34,333 nucleotides of DNA from an uncultured Myxococcales bacterium. Its GTDB lineage: Bacteria > Myxococcota_A > UBA9042. The first letter of the stretch is position 1. The number at the start of each line of letters is the position of its first letter. The translations under genes were made by a program, and so were the position numbers. The stretch spans positions 1 through 34,333 of the forward strand of contig CALENB010000082.1 in the NCBI GenBank assembly GCA_937910235.1, in the 5' to 3' direction. The notes under the pieces are model-generated. The model did no database searches, was not told the origin of the DNA, and saw only the letters and a list, made by a program, of their open reading frames with translations. This document shows, one piece after another, positions 14,468-23,019 of the stretch.

Positions 14468-15076
14468 ATGGTCCCTGGACGCCGCCTCGATTTTCCCGCG
14501 ACCCGACGCAACCGCGAACCCATCTTTGCTGTGCTCGCCGCTCACCTGCCGCCTAGCGGCGTGGTCCTCGAGATCGCGGCCGGATCTGGGCAGCACGCCG
14601 CCGCGTTTGCGCCGCGATTTCCGAACCACAGCTGGCAGCCCACCGACCTGGACCCGGTGCATGTAGCCAGCATCTCGGCCTGGCGGGACGCTCTCGGCAC
14701 CCCGAACTTGTTGCCGGGCGTCATCTTGGACGCGAGCTCCGACACCTGGCCCGTCACAGCTGCCGCCGCGATCTTCTCGGCCAACATGGTTCATATCGCG
14801 CCCTGGTCCGCCTGCGAGGGCCTATTTCGGGGCGCTGAGCGGCTGCTGAGCGTTGGCGGTGTGGTCATTCTGTACGGCCCCTTCCTACGTCGCGGCCACG
14901 AGATCGCCCCGAGCAACGTCGCCTTTGATCAGAGTCTACGCTCGCGCGATCCGGCGTGGGGTGTGCGTGAGCTGGAGGCCGTCGCCGCGCTCGCCGAACG
15001 GCACGGGTGTGTCCTGCGCGACGTGGTCGAGATGCCAGCGAACAATCTCTGCGTCGTCTTTGAGCGGACCCGATAG
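14468..15076 (+). CDS. DUF938 family SAM-dependent methyltransferase
   Basis: A 202-aa protein with the compact DUF938 layout: PATRRNREPIFAVLAAHL at the N-terminus, SAM-binding motif I VLEIAAGSGQHAAAFA at about residue 33, PTDLDP for motif II, FSANMVHIAPWSA (motif IV region) and VVILYGPFLRRGHEIAPSN (post-motif loop). The length is normal for the family. The ATG at 14468 has AAGGA about 5 bases upstream; a GTG one codon earlier is possible. The target molecule of DUF938 enzymes is not established to my knowledge. It is the first gene of the plus-strand stretch preceding the glycosyltransferase cluster, but a 114-base gap makes membership in that operon doubtful. Confidence 0.87.
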   Translation: MVPGRRLDFPATRRNREPIFAVLAAHLPPSGVVLEIAAGSGQHAAAFAPRFPNHSWQPTDLDPVHVASISAWRDALGTPNLLPGVILDASSDTWPVTAAAAIFSANMVHIAPWSACEGLFRGAERLLSVGGVVILYGPFLRRGHEIAPSNVAFDQSLRSRDPAWGVRELEAVAALAERHGCVLRDVVEMPANNLCVVFERTR

Positions 15077-15190
15077 CCCTTACCGGCGGCTTTCGCGGCG
15101 TCGCCATCCTGGTACGCTGTGGCCTTGGTGCGAACGCACGCCCCATGTTGGCCGCCCCGCAGGTGTTGTTGATCGCCCAGGAGTCCGAGT

Positions 15191-15889
15191 GTGAGCGCCA
15201 CCCCGCCGAATCGACATGGTGTCTACATCATCGTCGCTGCGTTCCATGAAGAGCGCGCTGTCGGTGATGTGGTGCGGGGCCTGCGTGTCGCCGGATGGCC
15301 AGATGTGGTGGTTGTCGACGACGGATCTGCCGATCGCACTGCGATGGTCGCGGGCGACGCTGGCGCTCACGTGCTGGTGCATCCGATCAATCGAGGGCAG
15401 GGCGCCGCGCTGCAGACAGGCATCTCCTGGGCCGTCGCGCAGGGCGCTGAGATCATCATCACCTTTGACGCCGACGGCCAACATCGCGAGGAAGATCTCG
15501 ACGCCCTGATCGCCCCGATTCGAGCCGGACACGCCCACGCCGTCCTCGGCTCACGCTTCTTGGAGCACGCCGACGCCGTCCCGCTCGGTCGCCGCCTGCT
15601 GCTGTGGGGCGCCGTCTGGTTCTCGCGCGTGGTATCGGGTGCGCAGCTGACCGACGCCCACAACGGCCTGCGCGCGCTCTCCGCTGAGATGGCCACGCAC
15701 GTCGACATCACCCTTGATCGCATGGCCCACGCCAGCGAGCTCATCGATCAGATCGTGCGCAGCGGGCTACCCTGGCAAGAGGTGAGCGTGCGGGTTCGGT
15801 ACACCGAGTACAGCCGAGCCAAGGGCCAACGAGGCAGCGCGGCCCTGCGCATCGTCCTCGACTACCTGCTCGGTCGGATCTTGCGATGA
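15191..15889 (+). CDS. family 2 glycosyltransferase (DPM-like)
   Basis: A 232-aa GT-A-fold enzyme similar to polyprenyl-phosphate sugar transferases. It has VYIIVAAFHEE at the start, VVVDDGSADRT for nucleotide binding, and FDADGQH as the DxD metal site near residue 97. It ends with conserved SRFL and YTEYSRAKGQ segments. It probably moves a sugar from a nucleotide donor to a lipid-phosphate carrier on the cytoplasmic face. It starts at GTG with AGGAG about 7 bases upstream. The stop overlaps the DUF2304 gene; GT2-DUF2304 pairs are common, with DUF2304 acting as a small membrane partner. It heads the translationally coupled glycoconjugate cluster. Confidence 0.93.
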   Translation: MSATPPNRHGVYIIVAAFHEERAVGDVVRGLRVAGWPDVVVVDDGSADRTAMVAGDAGAHVLVHPINRGQGAALQTGISWAVAQGAEIIITFDADGQHREEDLDALIAPIRAGHAHAVLGSRFLEHADAVPLGRRLLLWGAVWFSRVVSGAQLTDAHNGLRALSAEMATHVDITLDRMAHASELIDQIVRSGLPWQEVSVRVRYTEYSRAKGQRGSAALRIVLDYLLGRILR

Positions 15890-16338
15890 TGGATTGGACC
15901 CTCTTTCAACAGATCGGCGTGCCGCTCGCAGGCGTCTTGGCGGTGCTCTCCGCCGTCCGCTTGGCGCGAAGTCGCGGCGGCCTGCTCTCTGGTCTGTTCT
16001 GGCTCAGCCTCTGGACGGCGGCCGCGGTCGCCATCGCGTTCCCAGACACCACGACCCAAATCGCGCGCACGCTCGGCATCGCGCGCGGCGCTGATCTGCT
16101 CCTGTACTGTGCCGTATTGGCCGGATTCATCGGCTTTTGGATGCTCACCGTGCAGCAGCGTCGCGCCCAGCGCGACCTGACGATGATGGCTCGGGCCGTT
16201 GCGCTGCATCACGCCCGTCGCGGCGGTGATGCCGCCAGCACGGCCGTCTGCGCCGCAGTCGCCCCCGCCGCAGTCGCCCCCGCCGCAGTCGCCCCCGCTG
16301 CAGTCGCCCCCGCCGCAGCCGTTGGAGAGCCTTCATGA
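15886..16338 (+). CDS. DUF2304 small membrane protein with VAPAA repeat tail
   Basis: A 150-aa protein (or 149 if the second ATG at 15889 is used) with three hydrophobic segments at about residues 8-28, 33-53 and 68-88, the last followed by QQRRAQRDLTMMAR, as in DUF2304 proteins that accompany GT2 enzymes. The C-terminal tail is a run of VAPAA repeats encoded by a 15-bp tandem repeat, not a usual part of the family. The start overlaps the preceding stop (ATGA) and its own stop overlaps the next GT2 start (ATGA), so the three genes are translationally coupled. Likely role: membrane partner of the glycosyltransferase. Confidence 0.82.
   Translation: MMDWTLFQQIGVPLAGVLAVLSAVRLARSRGGLLSGLFWLSLWTAAAVAIAFPDTTTQIARTLGIARGADLLLYCAVLAGFIGFWMLTVQQRRAQRDLTMMARAVALHHARRGGDAASTAVCAAVAPAAVAPAAVAPAAVAPAAAVGEPS
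16252..16320 (+). repeat. 15-bp in-frame tandem repeat (VAPAA)
   Basis: About 4.6 copies of GCCGCAGTCGCCCCC; the only changes are one C-to-T base in copy four and the truncated last copy. They encode the C-terminal VAPAA repeats of the DUF2304 protein. The near identity of the copies suggests recent expansion by slippage. Confidence 0.92.
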
Positions 16339-17360
16339 GCCCCGCCGCGACCCATCGAGACGTGACCCTGGTCATTCCCGGCCGCAACTGCGCCGAGTTT
16401 CTCGATGCCTGCCTCGGCGCGGTCGTCCCGATGCTGACGGGGCCGCATCTCGCCGAGATCGTCTTCGTCGACGACGGCTCGACCGATGACAGCGGCGACA
16501 TCGCGCGGCGCCACGGCGTCACCGTCCTGCGCGGACTCGGGCAGGGCGCAGGCGCCGCGCGCAACCTGGGCTGGCGGCACGCCACCACGCCGCTGATCTG
16601 GTTTGTGGACTCGGACTGTGTCGCCGAACCCGACGCCCTGGACCTGCTTATGCCGCACCTCCACGACCCAGCGATCGGGGCGGTCGGCGGCAGCTACGGC
16701 AACATGCGCCCAACCAAGCTGATGAGCTGTCTCATTCACGAGGAGATCGTCGAGCGACACCTGCAGATGGGCGCGGAGGTGGATTTTTTGGCGACCTTCA
16801 ACGTGATCTATCGCCGCGCCGTGCTGGCGCAGGTCGGCGGCTTCGACCCCCGCTTCGTCAAGGCACAAGACGCGGAGCTGGCGTTTCGCGTGCGACGCGC
16901 CGGGTATCGGCTCGGCTTCGAGGTGGCCTCGCGCGTCAAGCATTTTCATCTGGATCGGCTGCTCCCCTATCTGCGCGTGCAACGGCAGCAGGGCTATTGG
17001 CGCGCGTGGCTCTATGACGCGCACCCCGATCGTCTCAGCGGCGACAGCTACTCTGGGTTCGTCGACCACGTGCAGCCACCCTTGGGCTTGGCCGCGTTGT
17101 TGGGGCTGCCGCTGCTGATGACGGGCGCGCCGGGCGTCGCCGTCGAAGGCGGCGTGATCGCGGCGTTGCTCGCCTGCCAAGTGCCCATGACCCGCCGGCT
17201 GCTGCGGCGTACCGGCGACCCACGTTACCTCGCCTTCGCGCCCATGAGCGCGGCGCGCGCGGTGGTTCGCGGCGTCGGCTTTGCCCACGGCGTGACCGAC
17301 GTCACCGCGCGTCGGCTGCTCGGCGGCGGCCCGCTGCGGCGCGCCGCGGCGCCGGCCTGA
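16335..17360 (+). CDS. family 2 glycosyltransferase
   Basis: A 341-aa GT2. It has VTLVIPGRNCAEFLDACL at the N-terminus, VFVDDGSTDDS, FVDSDCVAEPDAL with the metal-binding aspartates near residue 95, and QDAELAFRVRRAG as the catalytic-base region near residue 180. The C-terminal third is hydrophobic (about residues 240-290), suggesting membrane association, as in enzymes that build lipid-linked glycans. The start overlaps the DUF2304 stop (ATGA). The flippase gene begins 14 bases after its stop. Donor and acceptor cannot be told from sequence. Confidence 0.93.
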   Translation: MSPAATHRDVTLVIPGRNCAEFLDACLGAVVPMLTGPHLAEIVFVDDGSTDDSGDIARRHGVTVLRGLGQGAGAARNLGWRHATTPLIWFVDSDCVAEPDALDLLMPHLHDPAIGAVGGSYGNMRPTKLMSCLIHEEIVERHLQMGAEVDFLATFNVIYRRAVLAQVGGFDPRFVKAQDAELAFRVRRAGYRLGFEVASRVKHFHLDRLLPYLRVQRQQGYWRAWLYDAHPDRLSGDSYSGFVDHVQPPLGLAALLGLPLLMTGAPGVAVEGGVIAALLACQVPMTRRLLRRTGDPRYLAFAPMSAARAVVRGVGFAHGVTDVTARRLLGGGPLRRAAAPA

Positions 17361-17374
17361 GTTCGCCGCCCACC

Positions 17375-18658
17375 ATGGCTGAGTCGACCCCACGTCAGGT
17401 GCTGCTCCAACGTCTGTCCCTCGTCGGCGGGACGGGGGGCGGCGCGCTGCTGACGATGATCTGGATGGCTTGGGCCGGCCGCCAGCTCGGTCCCGCCGCG
17501 TCATCCGACTTCTACGCCGCCGTGTTTCTGGTCTTCGCGATCTACATGCTCGGCCACCCGATCAACGGTCTCGCCGCGCGATTTGGCGCGCTCTGGCGAG
17601 CCCAGGGCGCGCAGCACCAGATCTGGCCGCTCTACACCCAGCTTATGCGCGTGCTGCGCTGGATCGCGGCTCCGTGCGTGTTGATCGGCCTGCCGACGCT
17701 CGCCTGGCAGGCCGACTTGCTGCACTTTCAGGAGCCGTGGGCGTTGACGCTCGGGTTGGTCGCCGGTTGGTTGGCGGTCGCTGCCAGCGCCGGCCGCGGC
17801 GTGCTGCGCGGCGTGGGCCGGCTCACCGCCTTTGCCGGCAGCGTGCTCACAGAAGCCGTGATTCGACTCGGGCTCGGTGTCGCGCTGCTAGCCATCTGGC
17901 CCTCCGCCACCGCGGCGATGGTCGCCTACGTGGTCGCCGGACTGGCCACCGTTGGGCTCGGCGAGGTCCTCGTGCGCCGCGCGCTCCCTGAACGAGCGGC
18001 CGCGCTGCCTCCACGAGCGTCGGCCTCGGACGCCACCGGCCACCGTCGCGCGCTGCTCGCCTTTGCCGCGCCGATGTTGCTTATGGCGTTGTGCGACGCC
18101 GCCTACCAGAACCTCGATGTGCTCGTCGCCAAACGCGGCATGAGCCTCGATCTGGCCGGACAATACGGCGCGATCGCGACCCTGACCCGCGCGCTCGGCG
18201 TGTTGGTGCAGCCTTTTGCGCTGCTCGTCATCCCGCTGCTGACGACGAGTCACGCCCGCGGCGAGCGCGTCGGGCGGCAGCTCGCCGGCCTCACCGCCGC
18301 GTTCCTCGGCCTCGCGGCGCTGCCGATGGCGGTGTTTCTCTTCTGGCCGCGGGAGCTTGTCGTGCTGATCTACGGAGAGCCGTTCGCGCCAGCGGCGCCG
18401 TGGCTGGCCGGGCACGCGTTGGCCTCCCTCGCGATGTTCGTCAGCCTCATGCTGGCTCAGGCGTTTGCCGCCGTGGCGCGGTTCGCTTTTCTCTGGATCT
18501 ATCTTGCAGGCGTCGTCGCCCTGGGCGTCGGGTTGGCGCTGTGGCACGCCACGCCGGCGGAGATGATCCGGGTCATGGTCGTCGTGAAAAGCAGCGTACT
18601 GCTGCTCATAGCGGTCTGGTGGGGCGTCTCGATGCGCCTCGCAGCTCGCAGCGCGTGA
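17375..18658 (+). CDS. Wzx-like polysaccharide flippase (MOP superfamily)
   Basis: A 427-aa polytopic membrane protein with about 12 predicted helices and the layout of polysaccharide biosynthesis/Wzx or MurJ-type exporters (LGPAASSDFYAAVFLVFAIY early, GQYGAIATLTRALGVLVQPF in the second half). Such proteins flip lipid-linked oligosaccharides across the inner membrane. The gene directly follows two GT2 genes, which supports this role. The ATG at 17375 lies 14 bases after the previous stop; there is no strong ribosome binding site. It is not a MATE protein by its sequence pattern, unlike the gene at 19537, so the locus has two different MOP-superfamily members. Confidence 0.85.
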   Translation: MAESTPRQVLLQRLSLVGGTGGGALLTMIWMAWAGRQLGPAASSDFYAAVFLVFAIYMLGHPINGLAARFGALWRAQGAQHQIWPLYTQLMRVLRWIAAPCVLIGLPTLAWQADLLHFQEPWALTLGLVAGWLAVAASAGRGVLRGVGRLTAFAGSVLTEAVIRLGLGVALLAIWPSATAAMVAYVVAGLATVGLGEVLVRRALPERAAALPPRASASDATGHRRALLAFAAPMLLMALCDAAYQNLDVLVAKRGMSLDLAGQYGAIATLTRALGVLVQPFALLVIPLLTTSHARGERVGRQLAGLTAAFLGLAALPMAVFLFWPRELVVLIYGEPFAPAAPWLAGHALASLAMFVSLMLAQAFAAVARFAFLWIYLAGVVALGVGLALWHATPAEMIRVMVVVKSSVLLLIAVWWGVSMRLAARSA

Positions 18659-18736
18659 CGCCGCTCGCGCCCCGGGCGAGCTTGCGGCACTCTGCCGCCC
18701 CCGGTTGACCCACACGCCCCAGCCAAGGATTGACGC

Positions 18737-19540
18737 TTGTCCCACGATCGCCCCGGACTTGACGCCGTCGCCGAACCACACGACGACATCCCCGCCTACG
18801 AGCGGCAGAACGCCTCCATGTTGGAGCGTCGCAGCAAGCTGGCGCCCCGATTCGCCCAGCAGATCGCGCTGACGGTCGCCCCGACGCTCGGCCGACCCCT
18901 CTCGGAGTGCGACGTCGTCGACATCGGCTGCGGCTACGGCCACACCGCCCACGCCCTCGCAGCTGAGGCGCGCTCCGTCGTCGGCATCGAGCCAAGCGCC
19001 GCCCTCGCCGCCGAGGCCGACGCGCTGGCTCGCGGGTCAAGTCGCCCGATGCGTGTGCTGCACGGTGGCCACGAGCGCCTGCTGGAGTACCCCGCGAGCT
19101 TCGATCTGGCGGTGATGGACAACGTCTTTGAGCACATCCCCGACCAAGCCGCGGCGCTCCACCACGTCAGCGTCGCACTGCGGCCTGGCGGTTGCCTCTA
19201 CATGCTCGTGCCCAACCGCCTGTGGCCCATGGAGGTGCACTACCACCTGCCTGGCCTGAGCTGGCTGCCGGTGCCACTCGCCAACGCCTACCTGCGCGCC
19301 ACGGGACGAGGCGAGGACTACACCGACGCCTCCTATGCTCCGACCGCCGCTGGTCTCATGGCGCTTTTTGCCGAGCAACCCAGCCTGGAAGCGCGGTTCG
19401 TGTTGCCAGGCGATGTCAGCCTCGCGCAGGGCGTCTCGCCGCTGTACCGACTCGGTGTGAAGGCGATCGGACGTTGGCCGGCCCTGTGGCAGATCAGCAA
19501 GGCCCTGCTCGTCGTGGCGCGTCGTCGGAGCCAACCGTGA
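18737..19540 (+). CDS. class I SAM-dependent methyltransferase
   Basis: A 267-aa protein with motif I VVDIGCGYGHTAHALA at about residue 60, the acidic end of strand 2 at VVGIEPS, motif IV DLAVMDNVFEHIPD near residue 120, and LRPGGCLYMLVPNRLWPMEV after it, the usual Methyltransf_11/23 pattern. The start is TTG at 18737 with AAGGA 8 bases upstream; no ATG or GTG precedes the conserved region in frame. The stop overlaps the MATE start (GTGA). In this setting it could methylate a sugar, a lipid carrier or an aglycone. The C-terminal LSWLPVPLANAYLRATGRGE segment is often seen in methyltransferases of polysaccharide clusters. Confidence 0.88.
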   Translation: MSHDRPGLDAVAEPHDDIPAYERQNASMLERRSKLAPRFAQQIALTVAPTLGRPLSECDVVDIGCGYGHTAHALAAEARSVVGIEPSAALAAEADALARGSSRPMRVLHGGHERLLEYPASFDLAVMDNVFEHIPDQAAALHHVSVALRPGGCLYMLVPNRLWPMEVHYHLPGLSWLPVPLANAYLRATGRGEDYTDASYAPTAAGLMALFAEQPSLEARFVLPGDVSLAQGVSPLYRLGVKAIGRWPALWQISKALLVVARRRSQP

Positions 19541-20913
19541 GCGGTGCGAGCGGTGTGCAGCCCCGTTCCATGGCGCGGCAGCTCGCCTCGCTGTCCTGGC
19601 CCCTGATTGGCCTCAACGTCCTCAACGTGCTCGCGCTCGCCGTCGACACCGCCATGTGTGGTCGTTTGGACGGCGCCGATCAAGTGCTCATCGCCCTCGG
19701 TTTCTCGACCCAACTCATCTTTCTGCTCATGGTCGCCATGATCGGCCTGACCGTGGGCACCGTGGCCACTATCGCCCGGGCGCACGGCGCTGGCGATCGT
19801 GCGCGCGTCGATCACACGCTCGCGCAGAGCTCGCAACTCACGGTAATCCTGGGGCTGAGCATCGGCGTCATCGGCCAGTTTGTCGCTGGGCCTTTTGTGT
19901 CCGCTATGGGTGGCTCCGACGAGGTGCGCGCCATCGCCGTGACGTATCTCAGGCCCCTCCTGGCCGGAACCGCGCTGCCCTATCTCTCGATCCTCTACGC
20001 CGCCGCGTTGCGCGGGGTCGGCAACACACGCCTCGCCTTCGTCGTCGCTTTGGTCATCAACGGCCTGAACGCCTTCTTCAACTACGGCTTGATCCTGGGC
20101 CACTGGGGGATGCCCGCCCTCGGTCTGCGTGGCGCGGCGTACGGCACTGTCCTGGCCTACTTCTTCGGCGTCATCCTCATGATGAGCCTGCTGTTGCAGG
20201 GCCAAGTGCCGGCCCTCGGCCTCCGCGTGCGGCTGGTTGCCATCGATCGACCCATGGCCAAGGAGCTGCTCAGGATCGGCTGGCCCGCCGCGTTTGACAT
20301 GGTGGTGCTGAACGCCGCGTTTCTCTCCATCGTCGGTATGTTGGGTCGGATCGACGAGCTCGCCGTCGCCGCTCACGGCATTGGGCTCCGTGTGCAAGCC
20401 CTCGCGTTTGTGCCCGGCATGAGCGTCTCGCAAGCTACCGGTGCGCTGGTGGGGCAGGCGCTTGGCGCTGGCAACATCGAGCGCGCGCGGCAGGTGTTGC
20501 GGGCGTCGGTGCGGCTGTCCATGGCGATCATGACCACGCTAGGCGCGCTGATTATCGCGGCGGGCGCGCAGATCGTGACGGTGTTTGACGTCGATCCGCT
20601 GTCATCGCTGGGCCAGTTCAGCCTCGATTGGATGAAGCTGCTCGGCTATGGCATGCCGATCGTCGGCTTCTACGTCGCCTACGTCGGGCTGCTCCAAGGC
20701 GCCGGCGCGACGCGTGTGAGCCTGCGCATCAACTTGATGACGACGTTTGGCTTCCAAATACCGCTGTCCTACTTCCTCGGGTTTCCCATGGGGCTCGGCG
20801 CCTGGGGCGTGTGGGCCGCCTTTCCGCTGGCCTTTTTGTTTAAGGCAGCGCTCGCCCATCGCGCCTACAAGACCGACATGTGGGCGGCGCTCGGCAGTCG
20901 AGGTCGACGATGA
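19537..20913 (+). CDS. MATE family efflux transporter
   Basis: A 458-aa, 12-helix MATE protein. It has SWPLIGLNVLNVLALAVDTAMCGRL at the N-terminus, LRGVGNTRLAFVVALVINGLNAFFNY (typical MATE motif) and GWPAAFDMVVLNAAF opening the second half. Its function is H+- or Na+-coupled export of organic molecules. The start is GTG at 19537, which overlaps the preceding TGA; the open frame extends upstream only as a shadow of the methyltransferase gene. The stop overlaps the next start. In this operon it may export a small molecule made by the neighbouring enzymes, but general multidrug efflux is also possible. Confidence 0.9.
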   Translation: MSGASGVQPRSMARQLASLSWPLIGLNVLNVLALAVDTAMCGRLDGADQVLIALGFSTQLIFLLMVAMIGLTVGTVATIARAHGAGDRARVDHTLAQSSQLTVILGLSIGVIGQFVAGPFVSAMGGSDEVRAIAVTYLRPLLAGTALPYLSILYAAALRGVGNTRLAFVVALVINGLNAFFNYGLILGHWGMPALGLRGAAYGTVLAYFFGVILMMSLLLQGQVPALGLRVRLVAIDRPMAKELLRIGWPAAFDMVVLNAAFLSIVGMLGRIDELAVAAHGIGLRVQALAFVPGMSVSQATGALVGQALGAGNIERARQVLRASVRLSMAIMTTLGALIIAAGAQIVTVFDVDPLSSLGQFSLDWMKLLGYGMPIVGFYVAYVGLLQGAGATRVSLRINLMTTFGFQIPLSYFLGFPMGLGAWGVWAAFPLAFLFKAALAHRAYKTDMWAALGSRGRR

Positions 20914-22070
20914 GATCTGCGCCTGTGCCGACGCTCGGCGCCACGGCGACAGCGCAGCTGCGGGACCCACGCGACGCTGAAGTTGCCCTGTTTCAGCGCT
21001 TTCCCGAGCTGATAGGGCGGCTGCCGTGGGCGCCGATCGGGCGGTATCCGACCCCGGTCGAACCCTTCCGACTCGCCGACGTCCCCCATGCGGCAGAGAT
21101 CTGGGTCAAGCGTGAAGACATCTCGGCAGAGCGGTATGGCGGCAACAAGGTTCGCACCCTCGAGGGGCATCTCGGCCGTGCGCTCGCGCGCGGCGATCAC
21201 ACGCTCTGGGCTACGGGCGCGTTCGGTTCGAATCACGCCTTGTGTGCGGCCCTTCACGGCGCTCGCCTCGGGCTGGCGGTCGGGGTGTCGCTCTTTCCTC
21301 AGCCGCCCACCGTGACCGCGAAGGCGAACCTGCGCGCGACGCTGGCGACGACGCCCGCGATCTATGGGATGCCTCACGTCACCCTCCTACCCTGGGCGAT
21401 GGGCCGTCTCATGCTGAGGCGCGGCGAGGCGGTCATGACACCTGGCGGCGCGATTCCAATCGGCGCGCTCGGCCACGTCAGCGCGGGCCTTGAGCTGGCC
21501 GGTCAGATCGCGGCGGGCCAGTGCCCAGCGTTTCGGCATCTCGTCGTGGCGGTCGGGTCGACGTGTACGAGCGCCGGCCTCGTATTGGGTCTGGCCCTCG
21601 CAAAAGCCCTGGGAATCGGGCCCGCCAGCGCGCCGCACGTGCATGCGGTGGGCATCGGCCCGTGGCCGGTCACGTCCAAGGCCGCGATCTTGTGGCTGGC
21701 CCGCCGGACGCTCCGCCATCTCGAGGCGCTGCTCGGCCACCGACTGCCCGTCGCCGCGCGTGAGCTCGGCGCGGGCCTCACCACAGTCGGCGATAGGATC
21801 GGCAAGGGCTACGGTTTTCCAACGCTTGACGGAGCCGCCGCCGCGCGCGCGTTCGCGGCCGCGGGTGGCCCGGCGCTCGACGAGGTCTACACCGCAAAGA
21901 GCGGCGCGGGGTTGCTCGCGCAGCTCGATCTCGACGGGCCGCAGGTGTTCTGGGCGACCAAAAGCACGAGGCCGCTCGCCGCCGCGAGCGCCGACCAAAT
22001 CGCGCGCGCCACCCCACAGATGCGGGCGTGGCTAGCGCGGCCGGAACCTACGTTGGAGCGCGTCAGATGA
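20910..22070 (+). CDS. PLP-dependent D-cysteine desulfhydrase/ACC deaminase-like enzyme
   Basis: A 386-aa fold-type II PLP enzyme. The PLP lysine lies in YGGNKVRTLEGH at about residue 80, preceded by WVKREDIS; GAFGSNHALCAALHGARLGL and VVAVGSTCTSAGLVLGLALA (phosphate-binding Gly/Ser loop) follow. This pattern is typical of the D-cysteine desulfhydrase/1-aminocyclopropane-1-carboxylate deaminase family, which deaminates or desulfurates D-amino acids. The ATG at 20910 overlaps the MATE stop (ATGA) and the stop overlaps the next ATG. The exact substrate is not determinable. Its coupling to a MATE exporter and a methyltransferase suggests amino-acid-derived chemistry. Confidence 0.88.
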   Translation: MRSAPVPTLGATATAQLRDPRDAEVALFQRFPELIGRLPWAPIGRYPTPVEPFRLADVPHAAEIWVKREDISAERYGGNKVRTLEGHLGRALARGDHTLWATGAFGSNHALCAALHGARLGLAVGVSLFPQPPTVTAKANLRATLATTPAIYGMPHVTLLPWAMGRLMLRRGEAVMTPGGAIPIGALGHVSAGLELAGQIAAGQCPAFRHLVVAVGSTCTSAGLVLGLALAKALGIGPASAPHVHAVGIGPWPVTSKAAILWLARRTLRHLEALLGHRLPVAARELGAGLTTVGDRIGKGYGFPTLDGAAAARAFAAAGGPALDEVYTAKSGAGLLAQLDLDGPQVFWATKSTRPLAAASADQIARATPQMRAWLARPEPTLERVR

Positions 22071-22879
22071 GCACGACCCACCGCGCGCCTCGCCGCGTCC
22101 TACACGTCGCGCTGCTTGCGCTCGTGGCGTTCAGCTGCGCCAAGCCGCGACCGCATCCCGCGAAGGTCGCGAGCCGGGCGGACGGCCAGGCGCAGACACC
22201 GACGTCGCCGGCCCCAGCTGCCACGCTGCCGCGCGCCGCGACGGTCGTCGACGGTGACATCCCGGTCGCCTCCACGGCCACCGTGTTGGGCGCTTGGGCC
22301 GCGTCGACGGGGTGCCCGTGGGCAGCGCGAGATGGCAGCGAGGTGCTCTGTTGGCGGCAGCAACACCATGAGGGTGGTCGCCTCACGATCGCGCTACAGC
22401 TGCTGCGGGCCCCCGGCACGGAGGTGCGTCGCTACGTCCTCTATGACGCCGGCGCGCCGGGCTTTGAGCCAGCGGCGGTGCGTGTCAGCGCTGTCGCCTC
22501 GGCCAACGCCTGGATCGCAGCGCGTGGCGCCCGGCGTGGCACGAGCCTGCGCACACCCGTCAAGATCACCCACAATCGCTTCACGCTGCTCTGGCAAGGC
22601 GTCCATTGGGGCATGCCACTTCAGAAGCCCCCGGCCATCGCGCCGACCCCAAAACTCAGCGGCAGAGAAGGACTGTGCTGCAAGTGGCAACCCGCAGACG
22701 CGACGCATTTTGCGCACTGCGGCCTCGTCGCCGTTCGCCTCGTCTTGGTCTGTGACTGGCATCGCGCTCAGCGGGGCGCCAACGACGTCTGTTTCGATTC
22801 GCAGTGGCTCGCCGGACCGTCGCCCCGTGGGCCCACCCACGCCGTTCATTTCATCCCGGTCGGTGGCGCCATTCCATGA
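22067..22879 (+). CDS. putative lipoprotein of unknown function
   Basis: A 270-aa protein. The N-terminus (MSTTHRAPRRVLHVALLALVA, then FSCAKP) is a signal peptide with an imperfect lipobox at AFSC, so lipid attachment at Cys near residue 25 is likely but not certain. It is followed by a Pro/Ala/Thr linker and a domain containing several cysteines and tryptophans (GREGLCCKWQPADATHFAHC). I recognise no family. The start overlaps the PLP-enzyme stop (ATGA), making it the last member of the coupled run. It probably sits in the periplasm or at the inner face of the outer membrane. Confidence 0.75.
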   Translation: MSTTHRAPRRVLHVALLALVAFSCAKPRPHPAKVASRADGQAQTPTSPAPAATLPRAATVVDGDIPVASTATVLGAWAASTGCPWAARDGSEVLCWRQQHHEGGRLTIALQLLRAPGTEVRRYVLYDAGAPGFEPAAVRVSAVASANAWIAARGARRGTSLRTPVKITHNRFTLLWQGVHWGMPLQKPPAIAPTPKLSGREGLCCKWQPADATHFAHCGLVAVRLVLVCDWHRAQRGANDVCFDSQWLAGPSPRGPTHAVHFIPVGGAIP

Positions 22880-22932
22880 CACGACCGACGTGACCCGCAC
22901 CGGTTGACGCGCGCGCATCCCCTTGCCAGCAT

Positions 22933-22950
22933 CGGCGCGCTGTTGCGCCG
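22933..22950 (+). terminator. possible terminator hairpin after the glycoconjugate operon
   Basis: CGGCGC (22933-22938) pairs with GCGCCG (22945-22950) over a 6-base loop in the 140-base gap before the zinc-ribbon gene. There is no T-tract, so this is a weak candidate. Confidence 0.3.
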
Positions 22951-23019
22951 CCCCACTCATCGGATGCGCGGCCGCGCCATCAAGAGAGGGGTCCGCTGAC
23001 CCGCCGGAGGTCCCTGGCT

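Noticed and set aside
19192-19536. N-terminal extension of the MATE protein
   Set aside because: These 115 codons lie within the methyltransferase gene and are out-of-frame shadow; the GTG at 19537 overlapping the stop is the natural start.
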